Shown one piece after another: positions 50,849 to 59,970 of a stretch of DNA of 64,000 nucleotides; the first letter of the stretch is position 1; each line of letters starts with the position of its first letter. Where the stretch lies: contig JACKJK010000005.1 in assembly GCA_020637985.1 (NCBI GenBank), positions 343,519 to 407,518 on the forward strand. The letters are read 5' to 3'. Below the pieces are notes generated by a model, which saw only the letters and a program-made list of their open reading frames with translations, had not been told where the DNA came from and ran no database searches. The position numbers and the translations under genes are program-made. The DNA comes from Rhodobiaceae bacterium. GTDB taxonomy: Bacteria > Pseudomonadota > Alphaproteobacteria > Rhizobiales > Tepidamorphaceae.

Positions 50849-51328
50849 CTACTGCAGACGCGTCTTGATCTCGCTGATCGCTGCGCTGATCTGGTCGTCG
50901 GCGGCCTTGCCGGTGACCTTTGCGGAGAGGATGCGCTCGGCCGCGGCGACAGCTGCGTCGGCTGCGGTCGCCCGCACCTCCTGCAGGGCCTGCGCCTCGG
51001 CCTGGGCGATCTTCGTCTCGACCATGCGCGTGCGCCGCGCGACGAGTTCTTCCAGCGCGTGCTTGGCTTCCTCGGTCATGCGCTGGGCATTGACTTCCGC
51101 CTGCGCGACGATGTCGGCGGCTTCCTTTTCCGCGTCGCGCTGCTTGCGCTGGTACTCGGCCAGCAGGGCCTGCGCCTCTTCGCGCAGCCGGCGTGCCTCT
51201 TCCAGTTCGTTGGCGATGCGGCTGGCCCGTGCATCGAGTCCATCGGTCATCTTGCCCGGCACCTTCAGGTAGACAACGACGCCGAGGAAGATGACGAGTG
51301 CGACGAAGGCCCAGAATGTCGCGTCCAT
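50849..51328 (-). CDS. atpF: ATP synthase F0 subunit b
   Basis: Peripheral-stalk subunit of the F1F0 ATP synthase, 159 residues. One N-terminal membrane helix (FWAFVALVIFLGVVVYLKVP) is followed by a long charged coiled coil (KMTDGLDARASRIANELEEA onward) to residue about 145. It partners with subunit b' (atpF') to form the hetero-dimeric stator typical of alphaproteobacteria and chloroplasts. Last gene of the atpI-B-E-F'-F operon; terminator 25 bases after the stop. Confidence 0.93.
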   Translation of the reverse strand: MDATFWAFVALVIFLGVVVYLKVPGKMTDGLDARASRIANELEEARRLREEAQALLAEYQRKQRDAEKEAADIVAQAEVNAQRMTEEAKHALEELVARRTRMVETKIAQAEAQALQEVRATAADAAVAAAERILSAKVTGKAADDQISAAISEIKTRLQ

Positions 51329-51374
51329 GGATAACGGCCCTTCCTGTCTGTAATGCCGGCCTTGTGGTCCGGAC

Positions 51375-52043
51375 CTAGCCGCGCACTTCGCTGAGTGCCT
51401 TGGTCAGCTCGGCCTTGGTCGCCTTGCCGCCGCCGAGCATGCCGATGAGTGTCTGCGCCGTCTCCGAGGCGATCTCGTCGACCTCGCCGAGCGCCGATGC
51501 CTTGACGTTGGCAATGTGCTTTTCGGCATCCGCCATCTTGCTTGCCAAGCCGTCCTCGGCCGCCGCGCGTTCCGAGTCGATGCTCTTCTGCACGCGGTCG
51601 CGGGTGGTGCGAGCGATGTCGCCGGCCTTCTGGCGCGCTTCCGCCAGTGCCTGCTCGTAGGAAGCGATCGCCGCGTCGGTTTCGCCCTTCAGCTTTTCCG
51701 CCTCGGCCAGATCGTTGGCGATGCGGTCATGGCGCTGCTCCAGCGTCTGCGCGATGCGCGGCAGGACGACCTTCGCCATCAAGTAGTAGAAGAGGCCGAA
51801 TGTGATCGCCAGCCAGACGAGCTGGGAGGGGTAGTTCGAGCTGTCGAAGGGCGGAAACGTGCCGCCATGGCCGCCGCCGTGATCGGCAGTGCCGGTGGAG
51901 GTGTGCAGATCGCCCGTCGCCGGCGCCATTGCATCGCCGCCCGTCGCGTGGGTCGCATCCGTGCCCGTCGCGTGCGTGGCAGCGCCGCTGGCGGCGGCGT
52001 CCGTGCCTTCGGTATGCGTCGTGCTGGTGTTTTCGCTCGCCAT
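51375..52043 (-). CDS. ATP synthase F0 subunit b' with a long N-terminal extension
   Basis: Second stator subunit, 222 residues. The membrane helix is at about residues 70-94 (YPSQLVWLAITFGLFYYLMA) and the coiled coil follows with RIAQTLEQRHDRIANDLAEA and ARQKAGDIARTTRDRVQKS. Before the helix are about 65 residues of Thr/Ala/Gly/His/Asp-rich low complexity (THATGTDATHATGGDAMAPA and similar). Other alphaproteobacterial b' proteins have shorter N-terminal tails. The start at 52043 is the best ATG; the repetitive extension stays in frame. It is 46 bases from atpF and 127 from atpE in the operon. Confidence 0.9.
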   Translation of the reverse strand: MASENTSTTHTEGTDAAASGAATHATGTDATHATGGDAMAPATGDLHTSTGTADHGGGHGGTFPPFDSSNYPSQLVWLAITFGLFYYLMAKVVLPRIAQTLEQRHDRIANDLAEAEKLKGETDAAIASYEQALAEARQKAGDIARTTRDRVQKSIDSERAAAEDGLASKMADAEKHIANVKASALGEVDEIASETAQTLIGMLGGGKATKAELTKALSEVRG

Positions 52044-52170
52044 GTCGGCTCAACCGTTGCTTCGATGTCCAACAGGCCCGCGGACCGGTCCATCGACCGG
52101 CCGACAGGCGCGAATGGCACCGGCGCGGATGCCTCGCGGGCCCCGCGCCGAAACCTTATCGGATTTCGCC

Positions 52171-52398
52171 TTAGACGGCGAACAGCAGCAGCAGCGCGAT
52201 CAGCAGCGAGAAGATGCCGAGCGCTTCCGTCACGGCGAAGCCGAAGATCAGGCGGCCGAACTGGCCGTCGGCAGCCGACGGGTTGCGCAGGGCGCCCTGC
52301 AGGAACTGGCCGAACAGGTTACCCACACCGATGCCGGCTGCGCCGGTGCCAATTGCCGCGAGGCCCGCACCGATGAGCTTTGCTGCGTCTGCTTCCAT
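52171..52398 (-). CDS. atpE: ATP synthase F0 subunit c
   Basis: Ring-forming proton-carrying subunit, 75 residues, two helices in a hairpin. The essential carboxylate is Glu58 in GFAVTEALGIF, and the Gly-rich first helix GAGLAAIGTGAAGIGVGNLF and polar loop QGALRNPSAADGQFGRLI are typical. It sits between atpB and atpF' in the operon. GAGTTGAGAC lies upstream of the ATG. Confidence 0.96.
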   Translation of the reverse strand: MEADAAKLIGAGLAAIGTGAAGIGVGNLFGQFLQGALRNPSAADGQFGRLIFGFAVTEALGIFSLLIALLLLFAV

Positions 52399-52454
52399 TG
52401 TCTCAACTCCTCTAGGTCTGGCGCGCGCGGCGCCACGTGGATTGCGATGGGTGA

Positions 52455-53207
52455 CTAGTGCCCGCCAGGGTGCAGGGCATCATTGAGGTACATGCAGGTC
52501 AGCATGGCGAACACGTAGGCCTGCAGGAAGGCGACCAGGAATTCCAGCGCCGTCAGGCCGATGGTCATCGCCAGCGGCAGGATCGCGCCTGCGATGCCGA
52601 CCGCGCCGAGCGAGCTCAGCGACACGATGAAGCCGGCGAACACCTTCAGCGTGATGTGCCCCGCCAGCATGTTGGCGAACAGACGCACCGAGTGGCTGAC
52701 CGGCCGCGTCAGGAACGAGATCACCTCGATCGCCATCACCAGCGGCAGTAGCACGCCGGGAACGCCGGAGGGCACGAACAGCTTCAGGAAGCCGAGGCCG
52801 TGGCGCGCGAATCCGACGATGAGAACCGTCGCGAAGACCAGCAGCGCCAGCGCCGCCGTGACGATCAGGTGGCTGGCGACCGTGAAGAAATACGGAACCA
52901 TGCCCAGCAGGTTGGACACTAGAATGAACATGAACAGCGAGAACACCAACGGGAAGAAGCGCAGTCCCTGCGTCCCAGCCGCGTCCCGCAGCATGCTCGC
53001 GATGAACTCGTAGGCCATCTCGGCGATCGACTGCAGGCGGCTGGGCACCAGCCCGCGCCCGGACGTCGCCAGCACCAGGAAACCCGTGGTCACGGCCAGC
53101 GTCGCCGCCATGAACAGCGAGGAGTTCGTGAACGAAAGGTCGAGCCCGCCGACCTCGAGCGGAATGATGCGCTGGATCTGGAACTGATGGATCGGATCGT
53201 TGGCCAC
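52455..53207 (-). CDS. atpB: ATP synthase F0 subunit a
   Basis: Membrane subunit of the proton half-channels, 250 residues and about six helices. The essential Arg175 is in HSVRLFANMLAGHITLKVF. A GTG at 53207 gives MANDPIHQFQIQRIIPLEVG, matching the usual rhizobial N-terminus, with AGGGG 9 bases upstream. An ATG at 53261 would add 18 residues (TGQSARYPRQGEQGFRR) not seen in other subunits a, so I use the GTG with moderate confidence. It follows atpI on the same transcript. Confidence 0.92.
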   Translation of the reverse strand: MANDPIHQFQIQRIIPLEVGGLDLSFTNSSLFMAATLAVTTGFLVLATSGRGLVPSRLQSIAEMAYEFIASMLRDAAGTQGLRFFPLVFSLFMFILVSNLLGMVPYFFTVASHLIVTAALALLVFATVLIVGFARHGLGFLKLFVPSGVPGVLLPLVMAIEVISFLTRPVSHSVRLFANMLAGHITLKVFAGFIVSLSSLGAVGIAGAILPLAMTIGLTALEFLVAFLQAYVFAMLTCMYLNDALHPGGH

Positions 53208-53287
53208 GCGCCTGAACCCCTGTTCGCCCTGGCGCGGATATCGCGCCGATTGTCCCGTCATAAGTCTCCGGGCATGCCGCAGGCGGG

Positions 53288-53680
53288 CTATGGGCCCGGC
53301 TCGTCCGGCTTGCCGTCGTCGAGCCGGGATCCCGGCTCGCTCCTGGTGAGCCGGCCTGCCGGCTCCTCGACCAGCTTCGCGGCGCGCAACACATTCAGCA
53401 CACCGGCCGCGAAGCCGAGCATCAGGAAGACGATCATCCCCCACGGCGCAATGCCGAACACCTGGTCGATCGCCCATCCAAGCCCGGTTCCTACCGCGAT
53501 TCCCGCGATGAATTCCGAACTCAGGCGCATCGCCTGTGCATAACCCGTTGCCGATGACGATCGTTCAGGCGCGGGCCGTGTGGCAGCCCGTGTCCGGTTC
53601 AGGGCTGCTTCGAGCCGGTCCAGGCGCTGATCGCCCTGCGGTTCGTCGGCGCCCTGGCGCTCGTCTGTCTGGTCCGGCAT
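53288..53680 (-). CDS. atpI: ATP synthase assembly protein AtpI
   Basis: Small membrane protein of 130 residues that aids c-ring assembly. Two hydrophobic helices (about 53-72 and 81-102; FIAGIAVGTGLGWAIDQVFG and WGMIVFLMLGFAAGVLNVLR) are flanked by polar ends; the long charged N-terminus (MPDQTDERQGADEPQGDQRL) is disordered. It is the first gene of the F0 operon, after a near-consensus promoter at 53784-53812. The ATG at 53680 is chosen because the frame above it lies within the promoter region. Confidence 0.85.
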   Translation of the reverse strand: MPDQTDERQGADEPQGDQRLDRLEAALNRTRAATRPAPERSSSATGYAQAMRLSSEFIAGIAVGTGLGWAIDQVFGIAPWGMIVFLMLGFAAGVLNVLRAAKLVEEPAGRLTRSEPGSRLDDGKPDEPGP

Positions 53681-53783
53681 CGCGCTCTGCGCTGGTGCGA
53701 CCTTGCACCTGCCGGATGGCCGGCCGGAGCAACGCGTCGTGAGATGGGCGCCGATCAGCACCCGCCCCCCTGAAACCGCGCGC

Positions 53784-53812
53784 AACATAGAGAGCGCACC
53801 AGACGGTGTCAA
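53784..53812 (-). promoter_or_regulatory. Promoter of the F0 ATP synthase operon
   Basis: On the minus strand TTGACA (53812-53807) and TATGTT (53789-53784) are separated by 17 bases. This matches the housekeeping consensus in 10 of 12 positions and lies about 104 bases upstream of the atpI ATG. It is the best promoter candidate in the window together with that of gcvT. Confidence 0.78.
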
Positions 53813-53928
53813 GGAGCCTCAGGCAAGTTGTAACTGTCTGATACAAAAGTAGAAATCGGACACACGCAGAGGCTCCGGGACGATCGCGGGCGCCGGCGTG
53901 GCGCAACTGCCGCGATCCTCGCTTCGCC

Positions 53929-56900
53929 CTAGCTCGCCTCGCGCAGCCGTTCGGCCTCGGAAAGATCGACGGAGACGAGCTGGCTGACGCCGCGTTCGCT
54001 CATGGTGACGCCGAACAGCCGGTCCATCCGCGCCATGGTGATCGGGTTGTGCGTGATCAGCAGGAAACGGGTTTCCGTCGTGCGGACCATTTCCTCCATC
54101 AGTGCGCAGTAGCGCTCGACGTTGGCGTCGTCGAGCGGCGCGTCGACCTCGTCGAGAACGCAGATCGGCGACGGATTGGTCAGGAAGACGGCGAAGATCA
54201 GCGCGGTCGCCGTCAGCGCCTGTTCGCCGCCCGACAGCAGGGTGAGCACCTGTGGCCGCTTTCCCGGTGGCCGCGCAACGATCTCCAGTCCCGCCTCGAG
54301 CGGGTCGTCGGACCCTTCCAGCGTCAGTTCCGCGGTGCCGCCGCCGAACAGCGCGGTGAAAAGCCGCTGGAAATGCGCGTTGACGGTGGCAAACGAGGCA
54401 AGCAGGCGTTCGCGCCCCTCCCGGTTGAGGCTGGCGATGCCCTGGCGCAGGCGCGCGATCGCCTGTTCCAGGTCGCTCTTCTCGCTGACCAGCGCGTCGT
54501 GTTCGGACTGCGCCTCGTTGGCCTCGATCTCGGCGCGCAGGTTGACCGCGCCAAGCCGGTCGCGGTCGCGCTTGAGCTGGTCGAGCGTGCGTTCCAGTTG
54601 CGGGCGCGGCGGCAGCGCGTCGTCGGCGCCGTAGCCGGTCAGTGCGAACACCTCCTTGGGCTCGCATTCAAGAGCTTCGGCGATGTGTTCCTCGATGTCC
54701 GTGAGCCGCTGCCGAAGGCCCTCCAGCGTCGCTTCGGCACGCGCCTGCACCTCGCGCGCTTCCGCCACCGCGCCATCGGCCTCGCGCACCGCCCGGTCGG
54801 CCTCGCGCAACACGCTGTCGCCTTCGGCAAGCGCATCGGCGGCGTCCTTGCGCCGTTTCTCGGCGGTGTCGATATCGCCGGCGAGCTTGTCGCGCCGCGC
54901 CTTGATGCCTTCCGGAAGCCTTGCCAGTTCCTCGCGCTCGCTGGCGAGTTCCTGTGCGCGCTTTTCGAGTGCGGCGTCCTGCGATTCGGCCTCGCTGCGC
55001 CGCTTCGTCCAGCGCCGCGTTTCCTCATCGATGGCGGCAAGCCGCTGCGCGCGCATCTGCGCTTCGCGCGCATGGCTCTGCGCGGCGGCGCGCGCCTCGG
55101 AATAGGCGGTGCGCGCTTCGCCGACCGACTGGCGCAATTGCTCGATCCGTGCGGTCAGCGCTCCGTCGTCCTCGAAGCCAGACAGCGCCTGAACCGCGGA
55201 ATCCTTGGCCGCTTCCGATTCGCTGACGCTCGCCTTCAGCCGCACCGCGGCTTCCTCCAGCGCCGACAGACGCGCCGTCTCCTGCGCGGCGGCCTTCTCC
55301 GCGCGCGCATGTGCGTCCTGCGCCGCGCCGAGCACGCTCTGTGCGTTGCGCCGCGCCGCGCGGGTCTCTTCCTCGCGCCGGCGTGCCGCAGCCAGCGTCG
55401 CGCTTGCGGCTTCCGCCTCGACGCGTGCCTTGCCGAGGCGCGCTTGCGCGGCGGCGATTTCGGCTTCCAGTTCGGCGAGGCGATTGCGTTGCTCAAGCCG
55501 CTGGGCAGCCGGCGTCTTGGCGTCGGCTGCCGCCGTGTAGCCGTCCCAGCGCCACAGCCCGCCATCGCGGCTGACCAGCCGCTGTCCCGGCTGAAGCGCC
55601 TTCTGCAGCCGCGCGCCGTCGGCTTCTGCCACGACGCCGATCTGCTGCAGCCGCCGCGTCAGCACGGCCGGCCCGCGCACATGCCGAACCAGCGGCTCGC
55701 AGCCGTCCGGCAGGGCGGCATCGCCCTCTGCGCCGACCAGCGTCCAGTGAACGGGCGCGCCCTCGTCGGCGGGAATCTCCAGGTCGTCGCCGAGCGCTGC
55801 GCCGAGCGCGGTCTCGTAGCCCGGCGAGACCGTCACCGCATCGATGACCGGGGCGAACAGGTCGGAACCGTCGACGGCAAGCACCTTCGCGAGCGTCCGC
55901 CGTTCGGCCTCCAGCGTCTGCACCGAGCGCTCCGCCTCGCGCACCGGCTGTGCGGCGGCGTGTTCGCCGTCCTGCGCCTGCGCCACCGCGGCTGTTGCGG
56001 CTTCCGTGTCGCGTTCGGCCTGTTCCAGGGCCACCTTAGCGTCGGCGACGGCGGCTGCCGGATCCGCTCCGCCCGAGGTGTCCGCCACGCGCGCCGCAAG
56101 CGCTTCCTGCTCGTCCTCGATCTCGGCAATCTGGCCGGCGAGCCGGGTCAGCCGCTCGCTCTCGGTGCGCACGACGCGTTCCAGCTGGCTGCGCCGGGCG
56201 TTGAGGTCGGCGGCGTCGCGCTGCGCGTCGGCAAGCTCGGTCTCCAGTTCGCGCAAGGCCGCTTCCGTGCGCGCCGCGGCTTCTGCCAGCGCCGCCCCGT
56301 CATTGCCGGTGTCCGCCGATTGCGCTTGCAGCGCCCGGGTTTCCTCCGCCAGCCGTTCCAGCACCTCGGCCGCGTCTTCGATGGCATCGCGCTCGCGCTG
56401 GCTGTCGCGCCCGATCTCGGCAATGCGCGATTCCAGTTCCTGTTCGCGTTCGGCGGCGCGGCGCACTTCCTCGTCGATCTGGTCGCGCGCCAGCGTCAGG
56501 TGGCGCAGGATCGCCGCTGCCTTGGCCTCGTTCTCGCGCAGATCGGGCAGCGCGGCCTGCGCGCGTGCGCGCTCGGCCTCGACGCCCGCCGCCGCCTTGA
56601 TGCGCACGCCGACTTCGCGCACCGCGGCCTCCAGGCCCTGGCGGTGCTTGTCGATCTCCGCGCGCGCGCCGTCCCAGCGCAGGTGCAGGACGGTGGCCTC
56701 GACCTTGCGGATTTCGGCCGACAGTTGGCGGTAGCGGCCTGCCTGGCGCGCCTGCCGTTTCAGGGACTCAAGCTGGCTTGCGATCTGCGCGATGACGTCG
56801 TCGAGGCGTTCGAGGTTGGCTTCCGCTGCCTTCAGCCGCAACTCGGCCTCGTGCCGGCGGGCATGCAGGCCGGCGATGCCGGCGGCGTCCTCCAGGATGC

Positions 56901-57384
56901 GGCGCCTGTCACGCGGCTTGGCTGCGATCAGTTCGCCGATCTGCCCCTGGCGCACCAGCGCCGGCGAATGCGCCCCCGTGGCGGCATCCGCGAACAGCAG
57001 CTGCACGTCGCGCGCGCGCACGTCCTTTCCGTTGATGCGGTAGGCCGAGCCTGCTTCGCGCTCGATGCGCCGCGAAACCTCAAGCTGCTCCGCGTCGTTG
57101 AACTGCGCCGGGGCGAGCCGCGCGGTGTTGTCGACAAGCAGGCTGACTTCCGCGGTATTGCGCGCCGGCCTGGTGCCGCTGCCCGAGAAGATGACATCGT
57201 CCATCCCCGAGCCGCGCATGTTCTTGTGCGAGCTCTCGCCCATCACCCAGCGCAGCGCCTCGACGAGGTTGGACTTGCCGCAGCCGTTCGGGCCGACGAT
57301 GCCGGTCAGCCCGCTGAGAATGGGGACGTCGGTGGGGTCGACGAAGGTCTTGAACCCGACAATGCGCAAGCGGTCGAACTTCAT
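53929..57384 (-). CDS. smc: Chromosome segregation protein SMC
   Basis: Condensin ATPase of 1151 residues that compacts and segregates the chromosome with ScpA and ScpB. The N-terminal Walker A is GPNGCGKS at 31-38, followed by about 450 residues of coiled coil, a hinge around 500-640 (from VDGSDLFAPVIDAVTVSPGY), a second coiled coil, and the C-terminal ABC half with signature LLSGGEQ at 1049 and Walker B VLDEVDAP at 1076. Arg/Glu/Ala-rich heptads dominate. It lies in a maintenance cluster with dsbA-like, dciA, mutY, ccrM and rnhB. No ScpA/B is in the window. Confidence 0.96.
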   Translation of the reverse strand: MKFDRLRIVGFKTFVDPTDVPILSGLTGIVGPNGCGKSNLVEALRWVMGESSHKNMRGSGMDDVIFSGSGTRPARNTAEVSLLVDNTARLAPAQFNDAEQLEVSRRIEREAGSAYRINGKDVRARDVQLLFADAATGAHSPALVRQGQIGELIAAKPRDRRRILEDAAGIAGLHARRHEAELRLKAAEANLERLDDVIAQIASQLESLKRQARQAGRYRQLSAEIRKVEATVLHLRWDGARAEIDKHRQGLEAAVREVGVRIKAAAGVEAERARAQAALPDLRENEAKAAAILRHLTLARDQIDEEVRRAAEREQELESRIAEIGRDSQRERDAIEDAAEVLERLAEETRALQAQSADTGNDGAALAEAAARTEAALRELETELADAQRDAADLNARRSQLERVVRTESERLTRLAGQIAEIEDEQEALAARVADTSGGADPAAAVADAKVALEQAERDTEAATAAVAQAQDGEHAAAQPVREAERSVQTLEAERRTLAKVLAVDGSDLFAPVIDAVTVSPGYETALGAALGDDLEIPADEGAPVHWTLVGAEGDAALPDGCEPLVRHVRGPAVLTRRLQQIGVVAEADGARLQKALQPGQRLVSRDGGLWRWDGYTAAADAKTPAAQRLEQRNRLAELEAEIAAAQARLGKARVEAEAASATLAAARRREEETRAARRNAQSVLGAAQDAHARAEKAAAQETARLSALEEAAVRLKASVSESEAAKDSAVQALSGFEDDGALTARIEQLRQSVGEARTAYSEARAAAQSHAREAQMRAQRLAAIDEETRRWTKRRSEAESQDAALEKRAQELASEREELARLPEGIKARRDKLAGDIDTAEKRRKDAADALAEGDSVLREADRAVREADGAVAEAREVQARAEATLEGLRQRLTDIEEHIAEALECEPKEVFALTGYGADDALPPRPQLERTLDQLKRDRDRLGAVNLRAEIEANEAQSEHDALVSEKSDLEQAIARLRQGIASLNREGRERLLASFATVNAHFQRLFTALFGGGTAELTLEGSDDPLEAGLEIVARPPGKRPQVLTLLSGGEQALTATALIFAVFLTNPSPICVLDEVDAPLDDANVERYCALMEEMVRTTETRFLLITHNPITMARMDRLFGVTMSERGVSQLVSVDLSEAERLREAS

Positions 57385-57438
57385 CGTCCGCCCGCCCTCG
57401 CTGTTGCAGCGACGAGGCGCAAGGCGACCGCTAGTGCG

Positions 57439-58095
57439 CTACGAGGCGAGCGCACCGTCGATCTTCTTGCGGAACTCCTCGATCGGCACATTGCCATTCA
57501 CGATCTCTCCGTTGACGAAGAAAGTCGGCGTCGAGGTAATGCCGAATTCCTTCGAGGCGCGCTCCTTCACCCAATTGACACCATCAAGCACGCCCTGATT
57601 CTGCAAGCAGGCGCTGAAGCTCTCCTGTGTAAAACCGGCCTGTTGGGCGACCTTCTGCAGGCCCTTGACCGGATCGTCCTTCAGCCAGACGCCCTGCAAT
57701 TCGAAAAGCGCGCTGACGAGGGGGAAATACCGGTCCTTGTCGGCGCACCGCGCCACCATGGAGGCGGCAGTCGCCACCGGATCGAGCGGATATTCGCGGA
57801 AAATCAGCTTCACCTTGCCGGTGTCGATGTACTCTTTCTTCAACTCGGGCAGGGTATCCTTGTGGAAATGGGCGCAGTGACCGCAGGTCATCGACGCGTA
57901 CTCGTAGATGGTCACTGGCGCGTCGTCCTTGCCCATCACCATGTCGCCGAGCGGCCCCGCCACGGCAAGCTGCCCCGGCAAGCCATCCGCCACCCCCGGC
58001 GCACCGGTATCGGGCTTGCGTGTGAGGTAATAGCCGCCCGCGACGGCTGCCGCTGCGACCGCAACGCCGCCGATGATCAGGTTTCTGCGATCCAT
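57439..58095 (-). CDS. DsbA family thiol:disulfide oxidoreductase
   Basis: 218-residue envelope protein with a thioredoxin-like fold. An N-terminal hydrophobic segment (LIIGGVAVAAAAVAGGYYLT) is a signal peptide or anchor. The active site is CGHC at 71-74 in YASMTCGHCAHFHKDTLPEL, and a cis-Pro loop TSTPTFFVNGEIVNG lies near the end. The CGHC-containing sequence with the following FHKD is typical of the DsbA-like proteins encoded beside smc in alphaproteobacteria. It probably oxidises or isomerises secreted protein thiols. It starts 54 bases upstream of the smc ATG. Confidence 0.92.
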   Translation of the reverse strand: MDRRNLIIGGVAVAAAAVAGGYYLTRKPDTGAPGVADGLPGQLAVAGPLGDMVMGKDDAPVTIYEYASMTCGHCAHFHKDTLPELKKEYIDTGKVKLIFREYPLDPVATAASMVARCADKDRYFPLVSALFELQGVWLKDDPVKGLQKVAQQAGFTQESFSACLQNQGVLDGVNWVKERASKEFGITSTPTFFVNGEIVNGNVPIEEFRKKIDGALAS

Positions 58096-58221
58096 GTTCC
58101 GTCTTTCCGTTTTGAGGCCCTGTGCACCTGTATAGGGCGCGTCACTCTTCGCGAAAGGCTTTTAGCAGCAATTGCGGCGCCGGTGCGACATCGCTGTGCG
58201 GGAAACCGCAACACGAAAGCG

Positions 58222-58731
58222 TCAGTCGTTCTCCTCGCGCACGTGCGCGCCCAGTTCGCCAAGCGCCTCGCGCAAGGTCTCGTCGCGCACGCCGCTGACC
58301 GGCTCGCGCGCAGCCGGCGCGGCGGCAACGCGTTCCTCGGGAACATGCTCGCTTTCGCTGTCGTCGCGGTGCACGACGACGCGCTCGATGGCCAGGTAGC
58401 CGAAATAGGCGTTGAGCCGGTCGGCGATGACGTCGCGCTCGTGATCCACGTGCAGGACGTGTTGCGGGCGCGCCCGCACATGCAAGGTCGCCGCGCCCTT
58501 GCCCGTGTCGTTCTCGGGATCGGCCGCATGCCGCGGCCACGCGATGCGGCCCGGCAGGCAGCGCGCGGCGATGTCGGTCCCCACGATCGCGCTCCACTGG
58601 GCGATCAGGTCGGCACCGGAAAAGCCGTAGCGCCTGGCCGCCGGCGCGATCAGCCCGGGCACGAGCTGGCCCACCGCGCGTACCCCGCCCGCGCGCCCGC
58701 GCTTGTGTCCCGTGCCGCTGTCCTGACTCAT
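58222..58731 (-). CDS. dciA: DciA family protein (DUF721)
   Basis: 169-residue protein related to DciA, the ancestral loader of the replicative helicase DnaB found in bacteria lacking DnaC/DnaI. The domain core runs from VRAVGQLVPGLIAPAARRYG through FSGADLIAQWSAIVGTDIAA and HVRARPQHVLHVDHERDVI to YLAIERVVV. The remaining C-terminal third is Glu/Ala-rich and probably disordered. The ATG at 58731 (MSQDSGTG) is chosen because the upstream frame, to 58758, adds little. It lies 126 bases from the DsbA gene on the same strand and diverges from mutY. Confidence 0.84.
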   Translation of the reverse strand: MSQDSGTGHKRGRAGGVRAVGQLVPGLIAPAARRYGFSGADLIAQWSAIVGTDIAARCLPGRIAWPRHAADPENDTGKGAATLHVRARPQHVLHVDHERDVIADRLNAYFGYLAIERVVVHRDDSESEHVPEERVAAAPAAREPVSGVRDETLREALGELGAHVREEND

Positions 58732-58856
58732 CGTGCTCGTCGTACCCGGGCCTGGCATTGATTGCGCCCCACGCGAATCCTATCAGATTGGGCAATGCTT
58801 CGCATGCCCGGCGCCCGGCGGACATGCGGGATGTCGCTTGCCGAGGAGAATACCCG

Positions 58857-59936
58857 TTGCTGGAAGCGCGCGATGCCCTGCTCGCCTGGTACGACCGCCA
58901 CGCGCGCGTCCTGCCGTGGCGCAGCGCGCCCGGCGAGCGGCCCGATCCCTACCGGGTGTGGCTCAGCGAGATCATGCTGCAGCAGACCACCGTGCAGGCG
59001 GTGAAGGGCTTTTTCGAGACGTTCGTCGCGCGCTGGCCGGATGTGGCGGCGCTGGCGGCGGCAAGCGAGCAGGAGGTGCTCTCGCAGTGGGCGGGGCTCG
59101 GCTACTATTCGCGCGCCCGAAACCTGCATCGCGCCGCAAGGGAAGTCGCCGCGCGCGGCGGCGAATTTCCCCGCACGCCCGAAGACCTCGCCGAACTGCC
59201 CGGCATCGGCCCCTATACGGCGGCGGCCATCGCGGCCATCGCCTTCGATCATCCCGTGGTGCCGCTCGACGGCAATATCGAGCGCGTCGCGGCGCGGTGT
59301 TTCGCGGTTCATGCGCCCTTGCCGGGATCCAAGCCGCTGCTGCGCGACAAGGCGCAGGCCTTCGCCGGTGCGGACCGTCCCGGCTGTGTGGCGCAGGCGC
59401 TGATGGACCTCGGCGCGACGATCTGCACGCCAAAGAGTCCGGCCTGTGCCCTGTGTCCTCTCGAAGAAGGCTGCGCCGGGTTCAAGGCTGGCATCGCCGC
59501 ATCCCTTCCGGCGAAGACGGCAAAGCAGGCCCGCCCGACGCGGCGCGGCGTCGCCTTCGTCGCGATCAGGGCCGATGGCGCGCTGCTTGTGCGCACGCGG
59601 CCCGCAAAGGGGCTTCTCGGCGGCATGAGCGAAGTGCCCGGCAGCGAATGGAGCGAGGCTTTCGATGCGTCGAAAGCCCGGGCGCATGCGCCGCTCAGCG
59701 CAAACTGGGTGAAGACCGCTGGCGTCGTGCGCCACGTCTTCACCCACTTCGCGCTGGAACTCGTCGTCTACCGTGCGAGCGTGCCGCGCGGCACGCCCGA
59801 TCTGCCGGGCATGCGCTGGGTCGCGCCCGGCGACATGCATCGCGAGGCGTTTCCCACAGTGTTTCGCAAGGTGCTGGCGCAGGTTCCCGAAAAGTTGCTC
59901 GACTTTTCGGGCAAGAGCCTGCGCAAGAGCAAATGA
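58857..59936 (+). CDS. mutY: A/G-specific adenine glycosylase
   Basis: DNA repair glycosylase that removes adenine mispaired with 8-oxoguanine. It has 359 residues: catalytic Glu38 in EIMLQQTTVQ, helix-hairpin-helix LPGIGPYTA at 114-122, Asp138 in VPLDGNIERV, the [4Fe-4S] Cys 190, 197, 200 and 206 with 6-2-5 spacing (CTPKSPACALC and EEGC), and a C-terminal Nudix-like domain for 8-oxoG recognition. A TTG at 58857 is preferred because GAGGAGA lies 7 bases upstream; ATG codons at 58824 and 58758 have no such site. It diverges from dciA and converges with ccrM. Confidence 0.93.
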   Translation: MLEARDALLAWYDRHARVLPWRSAPGERPDPYRVWLSEIMLQQTTVQAVKGFFETFVARWPDVAALAAASEQEVLSQWAGLGYYSRARNLHRAAREVAARGGEFPRTPEDLAELPGIGPYTAAAIAAIAFDHPVVPLDGNIERVAARCFAVHAPLPGSKPLLRDKAQAFAGADRPGCVAQALMDLGATICTPKSPACALCPLEEGCAGFKAGIAASLPAKTAKQARPTRRGVAFVAIRADGALLVRTRPAKGLLGGMSEVPGSEWSEAFDASKARAHAPLSANWVKTAGVVRHVFTHFALELVVYRASVPRGTPDLPGMRWVAPGDMHREAFPTVFRKVLAQVPEKLLDFSGKSLRKSK

Positions 59937-59970
59937 AGGCCCACGCAGGAGTGGCGTAAGCCGGGGAAGA

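Noticed and set aside
54049..58761. 1570-codon open frame on the plus strand opposite smc
   Set aside because: It is antisense to a fully conserved SMC protein, is Arg/Ala/Leu/Gly-rich, has no recognisable domain, and is the usual GC-rich shadow of a long gene.
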